DNA of 46,443 nt, taken from positions 1-46,443 of the forward strand of contig CAYUIS010000023.1 in NCBI GenBank assembly GCA_964444825.1, in the 5' to 3' direction. A model generated the notes under the pieces. That model did not search any database and was not told where the DNA came from. It saw only the letters and a list, made by a program, of their open reading frames with translations. The translations under genes and the position numbers were made by a program. This document shows positions 1 through 7,719 of the stretch, one piece after another. The DNA is from CAYUIS01 sp964444825. GTDB lineage: Bacteria > Chloroflexota > Anaerolineae > B4-G1. Each line of letters begins with the position of its first letter. Position 1 is the first letter of the stretch.

Positions 1-36
1 CGTTCTATTCATAGCAGCTATTGCAACTGGCACGAG

Positions 37-50
37 TGCACACGTGTGCA
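37..50. promoter_or_regulatory. LacI-type operator palindrome
   Basis: A perfect 14-bp palindrome (TGCACACGTGTGCA) with a central CpG, as is usual for LacI/GalR-family operators. It touches the -10 box of a minus-strand promoter (50-78), so it covers the expected start site of a gene lying off the left edge. Nearly the same palindrome occurs at 36691-36706 and 17348-17361. Which regulator binds is inferred, not shown. Confidence 0.6.
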
Positions 51-78
51 TTGTAACATACAGATATATGCTTGTCAA
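50..78 (-). promoter_or_regulatory. Sigma-70-like promoter reading off the left edge
   Basis: On the minus strand, TTGACA (78-73) and TACAAT (55-50) are separated by 17 bp. The -35 box is a consensus match and the -10 box has one change. The promoter points left, away from the LacI gene at 193, and its expected start site falls inside the palindrome at 37-50. The gene it serves is outside the window. Confidence 0.6.
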
Positions 79-95
79 AAGCCGCGAACTCGAGT

Positions 96-124
96 TTGAC
101 ACCCTCTCCCTCACATGGTATACT
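96..124 (+). promoter_or_regulatory. Sigma-70-like promoter of the first LacI gene
   Basis: TTGACA (96-101) and TATACT (119-124) with a 17-bp spacer. The expected start near 131 lies inside the palindrome at 130-149, so the promoter should be repressible. It probably drives the LacI gene at 193 and may read on into the deacetylase gene at 1351. It is divergent from the promoter at 50-78, with 17 bp between the two -35 boxes. Confidence 0.7.
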
Positions 125-129
125 TCCGC

Positions 130-149
130 AAACGTTAACGGTAACGTTT
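130..149. promoter_or_regulatory. LacI-type operator at the expected start site
   Basis: A 20-bp palindrome with perfect 8-bp arms (AAACGTTA and TAACGTTT) around ACGG, giving the central CpG typical of LacI/GalR operators. It begins 6 bp after the -10 box at 119-124 and lies about 40 bp before the LacI start codon. This is the usual layout for autorepression. Its half-site differs from the palindrome at 37-50, so a different LacI protein may bind it. Confidence 0.65.
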
Positions 150-192
150 AAGTCGGCTAGATGCGGTCGCACACACGGGAATAGACAGGACT

Positions 193-1209
193 GTGACCAG
201 AACCCCAATACGGCGCGTGACCATCAAAGACATTGCTCGTGAGGCAGGGGTGTCTCTAGCCACAGTGTCCCGCGCCCTCAACGACAAGCCTGACATATCT
301 GATGGGACAAAGGCACGCATCCACGCTCTGGCCCAGGAGATGGGATACGTCCCCAGTGCTATTGCCCGCAGTCTGGTCACACAACGCACCCGCACTATTG
401 GCCTGGCAGTTCGCACCATCTCCGATCTGTGGGTTGCCGAGATTGTCCCCGCCATCGAGAGTGTTGCCCGTGAGGCCAACTATGAGGTTTTCCTCAGTTG
501 CCACTACGCCACTGCAAAACTCGAAAAACGCGTTGTTGAGACCTTCCGCAACCGCCAAGTCGATGGGATCATCATCGTCAGCTCGATAGCAAGCGACGAG
601 TATCGCTCGCTCCAAACCGAATGGAACGTTCCCATTGTTCTCATTGCCCCCTTGCTCGACACTACTCACTACTACACCGTCCGCGCGGATGGTGTTAAAG
701 GAGCGCGGCTGGCAACCGATCATCTCATTGCCCTGGGGCACCGCAGGATTGGTTATATCGGCGTCCCTTCGTGGGTGGCCTGTGGCCAGCGCCGCTTGGA
801 CGGCTATAGGCACGCTCTCCTAGCCCAGGATATTCCATACGATCCCTGTTTGGTTGTCTTGGGTGATGCGCATGAACAAGGAGGACTGGAGGGGATGCAG
901 CTCCTGATGACGCTTCCCCAACCACCTACCGCTGTATTCTGCTTCAATGACTTGACCGCTATTGGGGCGCTGCGGGGAGCCAGGCTGAGGAATGTGCGCG
1001 TACCCGAGAACGTCTCCCTGGTAGGGTTCGACGACGTGCCGCTGGCCCAGCACATTGATCCGCCGCTGACTACCATACGACAGGATATGGGAGAGATCGG
1101 TTGCAGGGCCTGTCAGATGCTGCTCGACCTGATGGCTGGTCATGATCCGGTCGCTCCGCTCCTCCTGGAAACTCGGCTTGTGGTGCGTGAGTCAAGCGAC
1201 AGGGCCTGA
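193..1209 (+). CDS. LacI/GalR-family transcriptional regulator
   Basis: A 338-residue DNA-binding regulator of the usual LacI length. Residues about 8-55 form the N-terminal helix-turn-helix and hinge (VTIKDIAREAGVS, then ATVSRALN). The rest is the periplasmic-binding-protein-like sensor domain, with the family signature LVGFDDVPLAQ near the C-terminus. The start is GTG at 193; the helix-turn-helix begins eight residues in, so no later start is plausible. A promoter and a perfect palindrome stand directly upstream, which suggests autoregulation. The next genes encode a carbohydrate deacetylase and a sugar ABC transporter, the likely targets. The effector is probably a sugar or sugar phosphate but cannot be named. 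Confidence 0.92.
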   Translation: MTRTPIRRVTIKDIAREAGVSLATVSRALNDKPDISDGTKARIHALAQEMGYVPSAIARSLVTQRTRTIGLAVRTISDLWVAEIVPAIESVAREANYEVFLSCHYATAKLEKRVVETFRNRQVDGIIIVSSIASDEYRSLQTEWNVPIVLIAPLLDTTHYYTVRADGVKGARLATDHLIALGHRRIGYIGVPSWVACGQRRLDGYRHALLAQDIPYDPCLVVLGDAHEQGGLEGMQLLMTLPQPPTAVFCFNDLTAIGALRGARLRNVRVPENVSLVGFDDVPLAQHIDPPLTTIRQDMGEIGCRACQMLLDLMAGHDPVAPLLLETRLVVRESSDRA

Positions 1210-1350
1210 ACACGCACCTATCGTGTATATCGTCTCTACCGAATTCAGGAACGAGACCTACCCAAAGCGGGTTTATGACCTGCGCGTCGGCTGCAGCCCG
1301 ACTGAGAACGAATTTGCGCTTTCCCGCGTCACCAAAGACAAAGGAGTACT

Positions 1351-2259
1351 ATGGATCCCAACCCTCTGATGCAAAGACTAGGCTATGCTGAGAATGATCG
1401 CGTTGTCATCATCCACGCCGACGATATTGGCATGTGTCAGGCTACCCTGCCCGCTTTCTCCGACTTGGTTGATTTCGGACTGATCTCTTCCTGTGTGGTC
1501 ATGGTGCCTTGCCCCTGGTTCCCTCAGGTGGCCACAATCTATCGTCAGTACCCCCCTGACGACGTTGACATGGGCGTCCACCTCACCATCACGTGCGAAT
1601 ATGACAACTACCGCTGGGGACCAGTATCCACCCGCGACCCCGCCTCCGGCTTGATGGATGAACAAGGCTACTTTTACCACGGACCGGCAGGCGTGCAAGA
1701 GCATGGAGAGATTGACGCCGTCCAGCTCGAATCACAGGCACAAATCGCCCGTGCTCTTGCTGCCGGGATTGACCTAACCCACATTGACACACACCAGGGT
1801 GCGGTCATCCATCCCAAGTTTCTGTCCGGCTATACCCAGTTGGCCCTCAAGCACCGCCTGCCGCTGATGATGCTGCGCCTGGACGAGACAGGCTGGATGC
1901 AACTGGGACAGGCAATGGGCCTGGGAATGGACAGTGACACGGCGGCGCTCGGCGCTCGTCTCGTACGGGAGTTGGAAGCACAGGGTGTGCCATTGCTCGA
2001 CCATATCATCATGATGCCGCTGGATCAGCCAACCGATCGGGTTGAGCAAGCCAAGGGAATGTTTGACGCGCTGCCGCCAGGCCTGACCCATTTCATCATT
2101 CATCCGGCCTGCGATACCCCTGAACTACGTGCCATCACACCTGACTGGCAAAGTCGGGTGGCTGACTATCAGGCGTTCACCAGCAAAGAACTGCGCGATC
2201 ACGTCGGGAATTGCGGTGTGCAGGTGATCGGATATCGAGAGTTGCGGGCACTGATGTGA
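1351..2259 (+). CDS. ChbG/YdjC-family carbohydrate deacetylase
   Basis: A 302-residue protein of the YdjC/ChbG family, metal-dependent deacetylases of N-acetylated sugars such as diacetylchitobiose. The family's metal-site motifs are visible: HADDIG near residue 23 (catalytic Asp pair), GVHLTIT near residue 74, and HIDTHQG near residue 144. AAAGGAG lies 5 nt before the ATG. It sits between the LacI gene and the sugar ABC operon on the same strand, so a role in trimming an imported acetylated sugar is reasonable. The actual substrate is unknown; many family members are annotated only as deacetylase-like. No signal peptide is visible, so it should act in the cytoplasm. Confidence 0.85.
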   Translation: MDPNPLMQRLGYAENDRVVIIHADDIGMCQATLPAFSDLVDFGLISSCVVMVPCPWFPQVATIYRQYPPDDVDMGVHLTITCEYDNYRWGPVSTRDPASGLMDEQGYFYHGPAGVQEHGEIDAVQLESQAQIARALAAGIDLTHIDTHQGAVIHPKFLSGYTQLALKHRLPLMMLRLDETGWMQLGQAMGLGMDSDTAALGARLVRELEAQGVPLLDHIIMMPLDQPTDRVEQAKGMFDALPPGLTHFIIHPACDTPELRAITPDWQSRVADYQAFTSKELRDHVGNCGVQVIGYRELRALM

Positions 2260-2300
2260 CCCGAGGCTGTCGGGAAAGCCGGTATTCCCAGGGGTAGAGA

Positions 2301-2312
2301 AAAGGAGGTGAT
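2301..2312 (+). promoter_or_regulatory. 16S-tail-complementary leader element upstream of a binding-protein gene
   Basis: AAAGGAGGTGAT is a full-length complement of the usual bacterial 16S rRNA 3' tail, far longer than the ribosome sites elsewhere in this window. It lies 96 nt before the binding-protein ATG at 2409, which has its own site (AGGAGA). The other two binding-protein genes have the same element at similar distances (17072-17083 and 35534-35546). It may be a ribosome standby site or the start signal of a leader peptide; the ATG at 2311 overlaps the element and seems too close for efficient use. Confidence 0.4.
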
Positions 2313-2382
2313 GTATAGGCAGAAGGCACAAAGAGAGATTTCTCCGCAAAGTCTACCCGTCTATGAGATGAGTGAGAAATAA
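2311..2382 (+). CDS. Possible 23-residue leader peptide
   Basis: An ATG directly after the strong ribosome-binding element at 2301-2312 opens a 23-codon frame ending in TAA, 26 nt before the binding-protein gene. The peptide has no recognisable motif. The spacing between the GGAGG core and the ATG is only 2 nt, which argues against efficient translation. It is listed because the third binding-protein gene has a similar short frame in the same place (35452-35535). Confidence 0.18.
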   Translation: MYRQKAQREISPQSLPVYEMSEK

Positions 2383-2408
2383 CATGGAGGAACCAGGAGA
2401 AAGCAAAG

Positions 2409-3785
2409 ATGAACAAGCCAATATCCAGACGCGATTTTCTCAGAATAGGAACAGCAGTTACTGCCGGCCTGGCAGCCCAGACCCTGCTGGCCGGCTGCCA
2501 ACCTGCCCCTACCGCCGAGCCGGCTGAACCGACCGCTAAACCCGCGGATACCCCCGTTCCCACAGAGGCCGCAAAGGAGATCACCTTTAGCCTCTGGCAC
2601 CGTTACTTCTGGGAGCCGGTAGGGCCGGTTTTTGAGAGCTTTGCCCAAAAGTTTACGGAAAAGCACCCGAACATCACCCTCGAACCGAATCTCTTTGGAG
2701 ACGAGGACTACAAGTCGACCATCAAGATAGCGATGGCCTCCGAGGATCCCCCCGATCTGTTCTACGCCTATGGCGGCAACTGGCTCAAGTTCTTTGTCGA
2801 GGACGGCCTGGTGGCCGACATCACTCCCTATTGGGAGCAATACAAGTGGAAGGATCGACTCGTCGATCGAGCCCTGAACGGGGTCAAGTACGGGGGCAAG
2901 TACTATGCAGTTCCCACCGAATTGAACACGGCAGGCATCTATTACAACAAGAGGATCTTTGAGGAAGTGGGCATCGAACCGGCCGAAGTGCCCACCTGGG
3001 ACGAATTCCTGGGCTACTGCAAGCAACTCAAGGATGCTGGATATCAGCCGATGTGCCTGGGTAACAAGGAAGGGGGATGGACCCAGTGGTGGTGGGACTA
3101 TTCCGTTGCCCGGGAAAACGGTAATGAATATCGCAAGAAGGTGGTTCGCGGCGAAATCCCTTTGAACGACAAAGGCATCGTAACCGCCCTCGAGCGCGTC
3201 ATGACCGACATCTTCAGGGCCGGGAATATGAACGACAACATCAACGGCCTCGATATTTTCGGTTGGCTGGGCCTGATGGCGGAAGGGAATACCGGTATGA
3301 CGCTGGTGCACTCTCTTACAATACCGTTCATCCAGGCCATGATGCCCGAGCCCTACGAGGTGGGATTCTTCATCTACCCGCAGGTGCACTCAGACATCGA
3401 GATCGCCAACGACCTCTACGTGGAAGGTGTGCAGTGTATGAGCGCGGGAAACCCAGAAAAGGACCTGGGCGCCCTGTGGCTCGATTTCATCATCTCAGAG
3501 GAGATCCAGTCCGAATGGGCTGTCAATGGCAGCTTTATCCCGACGGTCAAGGGGACTGAGCAATACCTGCCACCGATCGGGAAGGACGCGTATGAGATGG
3601 TAGACAAGTATGACTCTTTTGCCCACCTCGACCTGGTCTTCCATCCCGAGATCGTGACGGCTATCTTTGCCAACGTTCAATCCCTGTTGAACGGTGATAT
3701 GACGGAACAGGAAGCGATGGACGCGGCCCAGGCGGTAGCTGAGACGACCCCCTGGGTCGGCATACCGCAAGGAGAGGCTGAATAG
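2409..3785 (+). CDS. Sugar ABC transporter substrate-binding lipoprotein
   Basis: A 458-residue extracellular solute-binding protein (family 1, MalE/UgpB-like), the capture component of a sugar importer. The N-terminus carries a twin-arginine motif (SRRDFLRIG, residues 6-14) and a lipobox (LLAGC, Cys30), so it is probably exported folded through Tat and anchored by lipid. A Pro/Thr/Ala-rich linker follows, then the binding domain, rich in Trp (WHRYFW, WTQWWWDYS) as expected for stacking against sugars. The ribosome site AGGAGA precedes the ATG by about 10 nt. Two permease genes follow after a hairpin. The substrate is not identifiable; the neighbouring deacetylase hints at an acetylated oligosaccharide. 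Confidence 0.9.
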   Translation: MNKPISRRDFLRIGTAVTAGLAAQTLLAGCQPAPTAEPAEPTAKPADTPVPTEAAKEITFSLWHRYFWEPVGPVFESFAQKFTEKHPNITLEPNLFGDEDYKSTIKIAMASEDPPDLFYAYGGNWLKFFVEDGLVADITPYWEQYKWKDRLVDRALNGVKYGGKYYAVPTELNTAGIYYNKRIFEEVGIEPAEVPTWDEFLGYCKQLKDAGYQPMCLGNKEGGWTQWWWDYSVARENGNEYRKKVVRGEIPLNDKGIVTALERVMTDIFRAGNMNDNINGLDIFGWLGLMAEGNTGMTLVHSLTIPFIQAMMPEPYEVGFFIYPQVHSDIEIANDLYVEGVQCMSAGNPEKDLGALWLDFIISEEIQSEWAVNGSFIPTVKGTEQYLPPIGKDAYEMVDKYDSFAHLDLVFHPEIVTAIFANVQSLLNGDMTEQEAMDAAQAVAETTPWVGIPQGEAE

Positions 3786-3813
3786 GAAGGCAAATCCCTG
3801 TGAGCTAGGGTTA

Positions 3814-3843
3814 GGGAAGGACACCATCTTGGGTGTCCTTCCC
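3814..3843 (+). promoter_or_regulatory. Perfect hairpin between binding-protein and permease genes
   Basis: A 12-bp perfect stem (GGGAAGGACACC, 3814-3825, pairing with 3832-3843) with a 6-nt loop, followed by a C/T-rich stretch without a clean T run. It lies in the 100-bp gap between the binding-protein stop and the permease start. Such hairpins in sugar operons, as in malE-malF, protect the upstream message or cut readthrough so that the binding protein is made in excess. The other two ABC operons in the window have equivalents. Confidence 0.7.
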
Positions 3844-3885
3844 CCTTCCTCGTTGTAGCAACACGCTGGCGTATAGGAGACTAGC

Positions 3886-4803
3886 ATGTCCATGTTGAGG
3901 AGAATAGGTGAACTGCCGTCGTGGCGCAAGCAGGAAATGCAAACTGCCTACCTCTTTATTCTGCCTGCCCTCGTCGTCTACCTCGTCTTTGTGATGATAC
4001 CGGTCGTCCAGTCGATGTATATCAGCCTGTTCGACTGGAACGGACTCAGCGCCGAAATGGAGTGGACCGGCCTGGGAAACTATGTCAGCATGTTCACTGA
4101 GGACAAGGTGTTCCAGCAGTCATTATACAATTCGATCATCGCCACGGCGGTGCTGGCAGTGATCCCCACAGGACTGGGTCTCGGCTTTGCGGCCATGTTC
4201 AGCAGGCTACGCGGCGGGGGGGCGTATCGCTCGGCCATTTTTCTCCCCTACTTGATCTCGATGGTGGCCGTCGGCGTCATTTGGTCATGGATTTATAACC
4301 CCCGCGTAGGAGCCATCGACGCCATCCTGGAGGTCCTGTCACTTGACAACCTCGTCCACGATTGGTTGGGAGAGCCAGCCACCGCCCTTCCAGCCGGGCT
4401 GCTGCCGGTAATATGGCGCTTCACTGGATTTGCCATCGTCATCTTTTACGCCGCCATTCAGAGCATTTCCATCGATCTGTACGAAGCTGCCGAGGTTGAT
4501 GGCGCCAACGCGTGGCAAAGCTTTTGGAAGATCACTCTGCCGCTGGTGCGGGAGGCGATGATCATCGTGGTTGTCTGGATGACGATGGACGCGCTCAAGC
4601 TCTTTGACCTCATCTGGGTGCTCACAAAAGGCGGGCCAAATCACGCCACTGACGTAATGGCGACGTGGATGTTCACCAATACGTTCAAGCACTTTAAAAT
4701 GGGATACGGTGCTGCGATATCGGTGATTCTCTTCCTGATGATATTCGTGTTCTCAGTCGTCTACATCCGGCTGGTGACCAGAGGGGAGGAGGAAGAAGAA
4801 TGA
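3886..4803 (+). CDS. Sugar ABC transporter permease (MalF/UgpA type)
   Basis: A 305-residue inner-membrane permease with about six membrane segments, one half of the translocation pore. The cytoplasmic EAA loop that contacts the ATPase is clear (YEAAEVDGANAW followed by KITLPL, residues about 203-224). The start at 3886 is supported by AGGAGA 6 nt upstream. The stop overlaps the start of the next permease by 4 nt (ATGA), indicating translational coupling. It works with the binding protein at 2409; no ATPase gene is in this operon. Confidence 0.92.
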   Translation: MSMLRRIGELPSWRKQEMQTAYLFILPALVVYLVFVMIPVVQSMYISLFDWNGLSAEMEWTGLGNYVSMFTEDKVFQQSLYNSIIATAVLAVIPTGLGLGFAAMFSRLRGGGAYRSAIFLPYLISMVAVGVIWSWIYNPRVGAIDAILEVLSLDNLVHDWLGEPATALPAGLLPVIWRFTGFAIVIFYAAIQSISIDLYEAAEVDGANAWQSFWKITLPLVREAMIIVVVWMTMDALKLFDLIWVLTKGGPNHATDVMATWMFTNTFKHFKMGYGAAISVILFLMIFVFSVVYIRLVTRGEEEEE

Positions 4804-5660
4804 GCGCTCGATCAATCCAGTCCAATCAGTGGTCCGCCCTCAAGCGGCTACGCCCCAACCGGCTATTGCTGGAGATATTGGTGATTGCCTTCTGCCTGAT
4901 CTGGCTGAGCCCTTTCTACCTGTTGATCGTATCGACCTTCAAGTCGACACCCGAGATAGCAATGAACCCCTTTTCTTTCCCAACATCGTTTGGGACGAAC
5001 GCCTTCGCCAAGGCATGGGACCATATGGGGGCCTATTTTAAGAACAGCGCGATCATCTCGGGCGGATCCGTGTTGCTGAGCGTGTTTCTCTCATCACTGG
5101 CAGCATATGCCTTTTCGCGGTTGCGCTTCATCGGCAACCAGGTGCTGTATTTCCTTATCCTGGCAGGGGTGATGCTGCCGGTGCAGGTAACGATGGTACC
5201 ACTCTACCGGTTGCTTAACCAGTTCAACCTGATCAGCACCTATTGGGGGCTGATTATCCTGTACGTGGCCTACACCATCCCTTTTGGTGTCTTTATCCTG
5301 ACGGGCTTTTTCAAGTCGATTCCCCACGAGATTGAAGAGGCAGCCATGATCGATGGTTGTTCTGCCTTTGGGATATACTGGCGCATTGTGGTGCCGCTGG
5401 CAGCGCCAGCCTTGGCCACTATGATCATCCTGGAGTTCATCTGGTTCTGGAACGAGTACATTTTCGCCCTCACGTTTATCCAAAAGGCAGCGATTCGTAC
5501 AGTCACTTTGGGGATAATGGTGATGGCCGGAGGGACCTTCCAGACTGACTTTGGTATGCTGACTGCGGGGGTCCTGATCTCTGTAGTGCCCACGATTCTC
5601 GTCTATATCCTCTTCCAAAAGTATCTCATTCGTGGGTTGACGGCCGGGGCCATCAAGTGA
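4800..5660 (+). CDS. Sugar ABC transporter permease (MalG/UgpE type)
   Basis: A 286-residue membrane protein with about six transmembrane segments, the partner of the permease at 3886. Its EAA loop reads IEEAAMIDGCSAFG then WRIVVPL (residues about 178-201). The C-terminal end (KYLIRGLTAGAIK) is the standard MalG-family tail. GAGGAGGAAG precedes the overlapping ATG. No malK-type ATPase follows; the next gene is an esterase. The ATPase could be supplied in trans, for example by the MalK-like protein at 30819. Confidence 0.92.
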   Translation: MSARSIQSNQWSALKRLRPNRLLLEILVIAFCLIWLSPFYLLIVSTFKSTPEIAMNPFSFPTSFGTNAFAKAWDHMGAYFKNSAIISGGSVLLSVFLSSLAAYAFSRLRFIGNQVLYFLILAGVMLPVQVTMVPLYRLLNQFNLISTYWGLIILYVAYTIPFGVFILTGFFKSIPHEIEEAAMIDGCSAFGIYWRIVVPLAAPALATMIILEFIWFWNEYIFALTFIQKAAIRTVTLGIMVMAGGTFQTDFGMLTAGVLISVVPTILVYILFQKYLIRGLTAGAIK

Positions 5661-5685
5661 TATGCGAGGAGGTTGTATTGCAAAG

Positions 5686-6471
5686 ATGAGCATTCAAGAC
5701 TATCTCGCCACCATCGAACCAACCTCACTGATGCCAGGAGCAGAGCCGTTCCTCTTCGAGGCAGGTGAGGTCGGCTGTCTGCTGCTCCACGGCTGGGGGG
5801 GCACTTGTGACAGTATGCGCTACCTGGGAGCCAGACTGCACGAAGCAGGGATTACGGCCTTTGCTCCTCTCCTTCCCGGCTACGGCACCAGTGCAGCTCA
5901 ATTGGCAAACACCCGTGCCGTCGATTGGGTCCACGCCGCCGAAGACCATCTGATGGTTTTGCACGACCTCTGCCCGACGGTGTTCGTCGTTGGGCTTTCG
6001 ATGGGGGCTATCCTGACCCTATACCTGGGCGCGATGTTCCCGGAAGTCCTACGTGGCATTGCGCCGATCAATGGAGGCGTCTACATCCGCAATCCCGAGT
6101 TCGCAAAGATGGCCTTCCAGCGCGACCTGCCCAGTATTGTGCCAAGCTGGGATGACTCGATTCTGCTCAAGGACAAGTCGGTCACCGAGGTCGCATACCG
6201 AGAGATGGCCCGCTCAACCATCATCGATGTACTGGGACTGGCCAAGGTGGTAGAAGAGATACTCCCGGAACTGAGCGTGCCGGTTCTGTTCCTCCAATCG
6301 AAGGATGACATGGTGGTGCCACCCGACAACGCTCAGTATATCGCCGAGCGCATCGGCACCAATGACAAGACGATCGTTATCCTGGAGAACTCGTATCACG
6401 TCGCCACCATGGACTTTGACAAGGACATTGTAGCTGAGAAGGTGGTCGGCTTTGTCAAGAGCCGCATCTGA
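5686..6471 (+). CDS. Est30-like carboxylesterase (alpha/beta hydrolase)
   Basis: A 261-residue alpha/beta hydrolase resembling the small thermostable carboxylesterases of the Est30 type. The oxyanion-hole region is HGWGGT (residues 35-40), the nucleophile elbow GLSMG (Ser105), the likely acid Asp208 in KDDMVVPP, and the base His238 in NSYHVATMD. The start at 5686 is chosen because GAGGAGGT ends 12 nt upstream; an ATG at 5662 lies before that site. It is 25 nt from the permease stop, so it belongs to the ABC operon. It may remove acyl groups from the imported sugar, but this is inference; similar enzymes accept short-chain esters and monoglycerides. Confidence 0.85.
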   Translation: MSIQDYLATIEPTSLMPGAEPFLFEAGEVGCLLLHGWGGTCDSMRYLGARLHEAGITAFAPLLPGYGTSAAQLANTRAVDWVHAAEDHLMVLHDLCPTVFVVGLSMGAILTLYLGAMFPEVLRGIAPINGGVYIRNPEFAKMAFQRDLPSIVPSWDDSILLKDKSVTEVAYREMARSTIIDVLGLAKVVEEILPELSVPVLFLQSKDDMVVPPDNAQYIAERIGTNDKTIVILENSYHVATMDFDKDIVAEKVVGFVKSRI

Positions 6472-6530
6472 CACAGAGTACAGGCAGCGATATGTGCGCA
6501 GCAAGGTTACAAAGTTCAGGAGAAAGACAT

Positions 6531-7673
6531 ATGGCAGAAAAAGACCTTTTCGATGACTTGTGCGACTTTTACGAGTTCATGCTGGGCCCCCTCCCCAAAC
6601 GGGAGGAATTCAAGCGCACTTTGCAGGACACAGTCGCCAATGAAGAACTAGCCGTTTTCTTTTTGCTTCCCAGCTCAGGATCCATCACGTTTGAGGCATT
6701 GAGAATAGAATCGGCAAAGGCCAGCATACCTGCCCAGGACTTGGTCGCGAGGCTGACGCGCCTGGCTTCGGAGGGCTTTATCCTCGCCTACGAAACCCCA
6801 GAGGGACTGACCTATGAGCGGGGGAACCCGGTTTTTATGACGGAACAGCAGGTGCGTAAACCGGAGGACAACCCCCGGCGGACTTTTTATGCCGGGTTCT
6901 TTAACACCCTCCTGGATGGGAGCACCAGCTTGGTGCCGACCAAGACACCATACTATCGTGTCTTGCCTGTCGAGGCAACACTAAAGCAAGACTCAAAAGC
7001 CCGCCTGGTCCCTGTGAATACGGTGATCCCTGACCCCCGAGGGGTTCTACCTATAGACATTATCTCGGAGATCATTAGACAGGAAACAACGTTGATTGGG
7101 GTCGCCGAATGCTACTGCCGAAAGACAAAGCGTATTGTGGGCGAGGGTTGTGAGCACCCATTGGAGACTTGTTTTGTGTTCAACGAGCTTGCCCAGACAC
7201 TGATCAACAACGGGTTTGCCCGCAAGGTCGAGTATGATGAAGCGATGGAGATCATGTGGCAGTGCGAGGAGGCGGGCCTGGTTCACAACGTGGACAACTG
7301 CCAGGAGGAGATTCGATCCCTGTGCAACTGCTGCTCCTGCTGCTGTGCGGTTCTAAAGAACTGGGAACGCGGGTACACAAACGCAGGAGCACCGTCCCGT
7401 TATACAATAGCCTTCGATGCCGACAGATGCAATCTCTGCGAGACTTGCATCTCGATATGTCCTACTCATGCCAGAGTGATTCGGGATGAAAGGATAGCCA
7501 TCGATGCCGCAGGATGCATCGGATGCGGGTTGTGCGTGGCAGCCTGCCCACAAGGCGCAAACCGCATGGTGCCAAGGGAGAAAATAGCCGAGATCCCCCG
7601 CACCAACACTGATCTATACAGCCAGATTGGCACCGAAGCTGGAGCGGCCAGGAACAAGCTCCTAGGAAACTAG
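6531..7673 (+). CDS. Cysteine-rich 4Fe-4S protein with a winged-helix-like N-terminus
   Basis: A 380-residue protein. Residues about 38-95 look like a winged-helix domain. Residues 194-214 hold Cys194, Cys196, Cys207 and Cys214 in a CYCRK...CEHPLETC arrangement, and residues 265-272 hold a dense CNCCSCCC run. The C-terminus is a ferredoxin-like pair of 4Fe-4S motifs: Cys300/303/306/310 and Cys329/332/335/339. The ATG at 6531 is preceded by CAGGAGA; an ATG at 6492 has no such site. An electron-transfer or redox-sensing role is likely, but I do not recognise a characterised homologue. It is the last gene of the ABC/esterase run, 59 nt after the esterase, and converges with the kinase gene at 7720. 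Confidence 0.75.
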   Translation: MAEKDLFDDLCDFYEFMLGPLPKREEFKRTLQDTVANEELAVFFLLPSSGSITFEALRIESAKASIPAQDLVARLTRLASEGFILAYETPEGLTYERGNPVFMTEQQVRKPEDNPRRTFYAGFFNTLLDGSTSLVPTKTPYYRVLPVEATLKQDSKARLVPVNTVIPDPRGVLPIDIISEIIRQETTLIGVAECYCRKTKRIVGEGCEHPLETCFVFNELAQTLINNGFARKVEYDEAMEIMWQCEEAGLVHNVDNCQEEIRSLCNCCSCCCAVLKNWERGYTNAGAPSRYTIAFDADRCNLCETCISICPTHARVIRDERIAIDAAGCIGCGLCVAACPQGANRMVPREKIAEIPRTNTDLYSQIGTEAGAARNKLLGN

Positions 7674-7719
7674 GGTGGCTGGGAGGACAAGGCGAACTAG
7701 ACCAGGTGCCCAGACATCC

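Noticed and set aside
2361..3389. A 342-codon minus-strand frame opposite the first binding-protein gene
   Set aside because: The plus-strand gene has a Tat signal, lipobox, ribosome site and operon context; the antisense frame has none of these.
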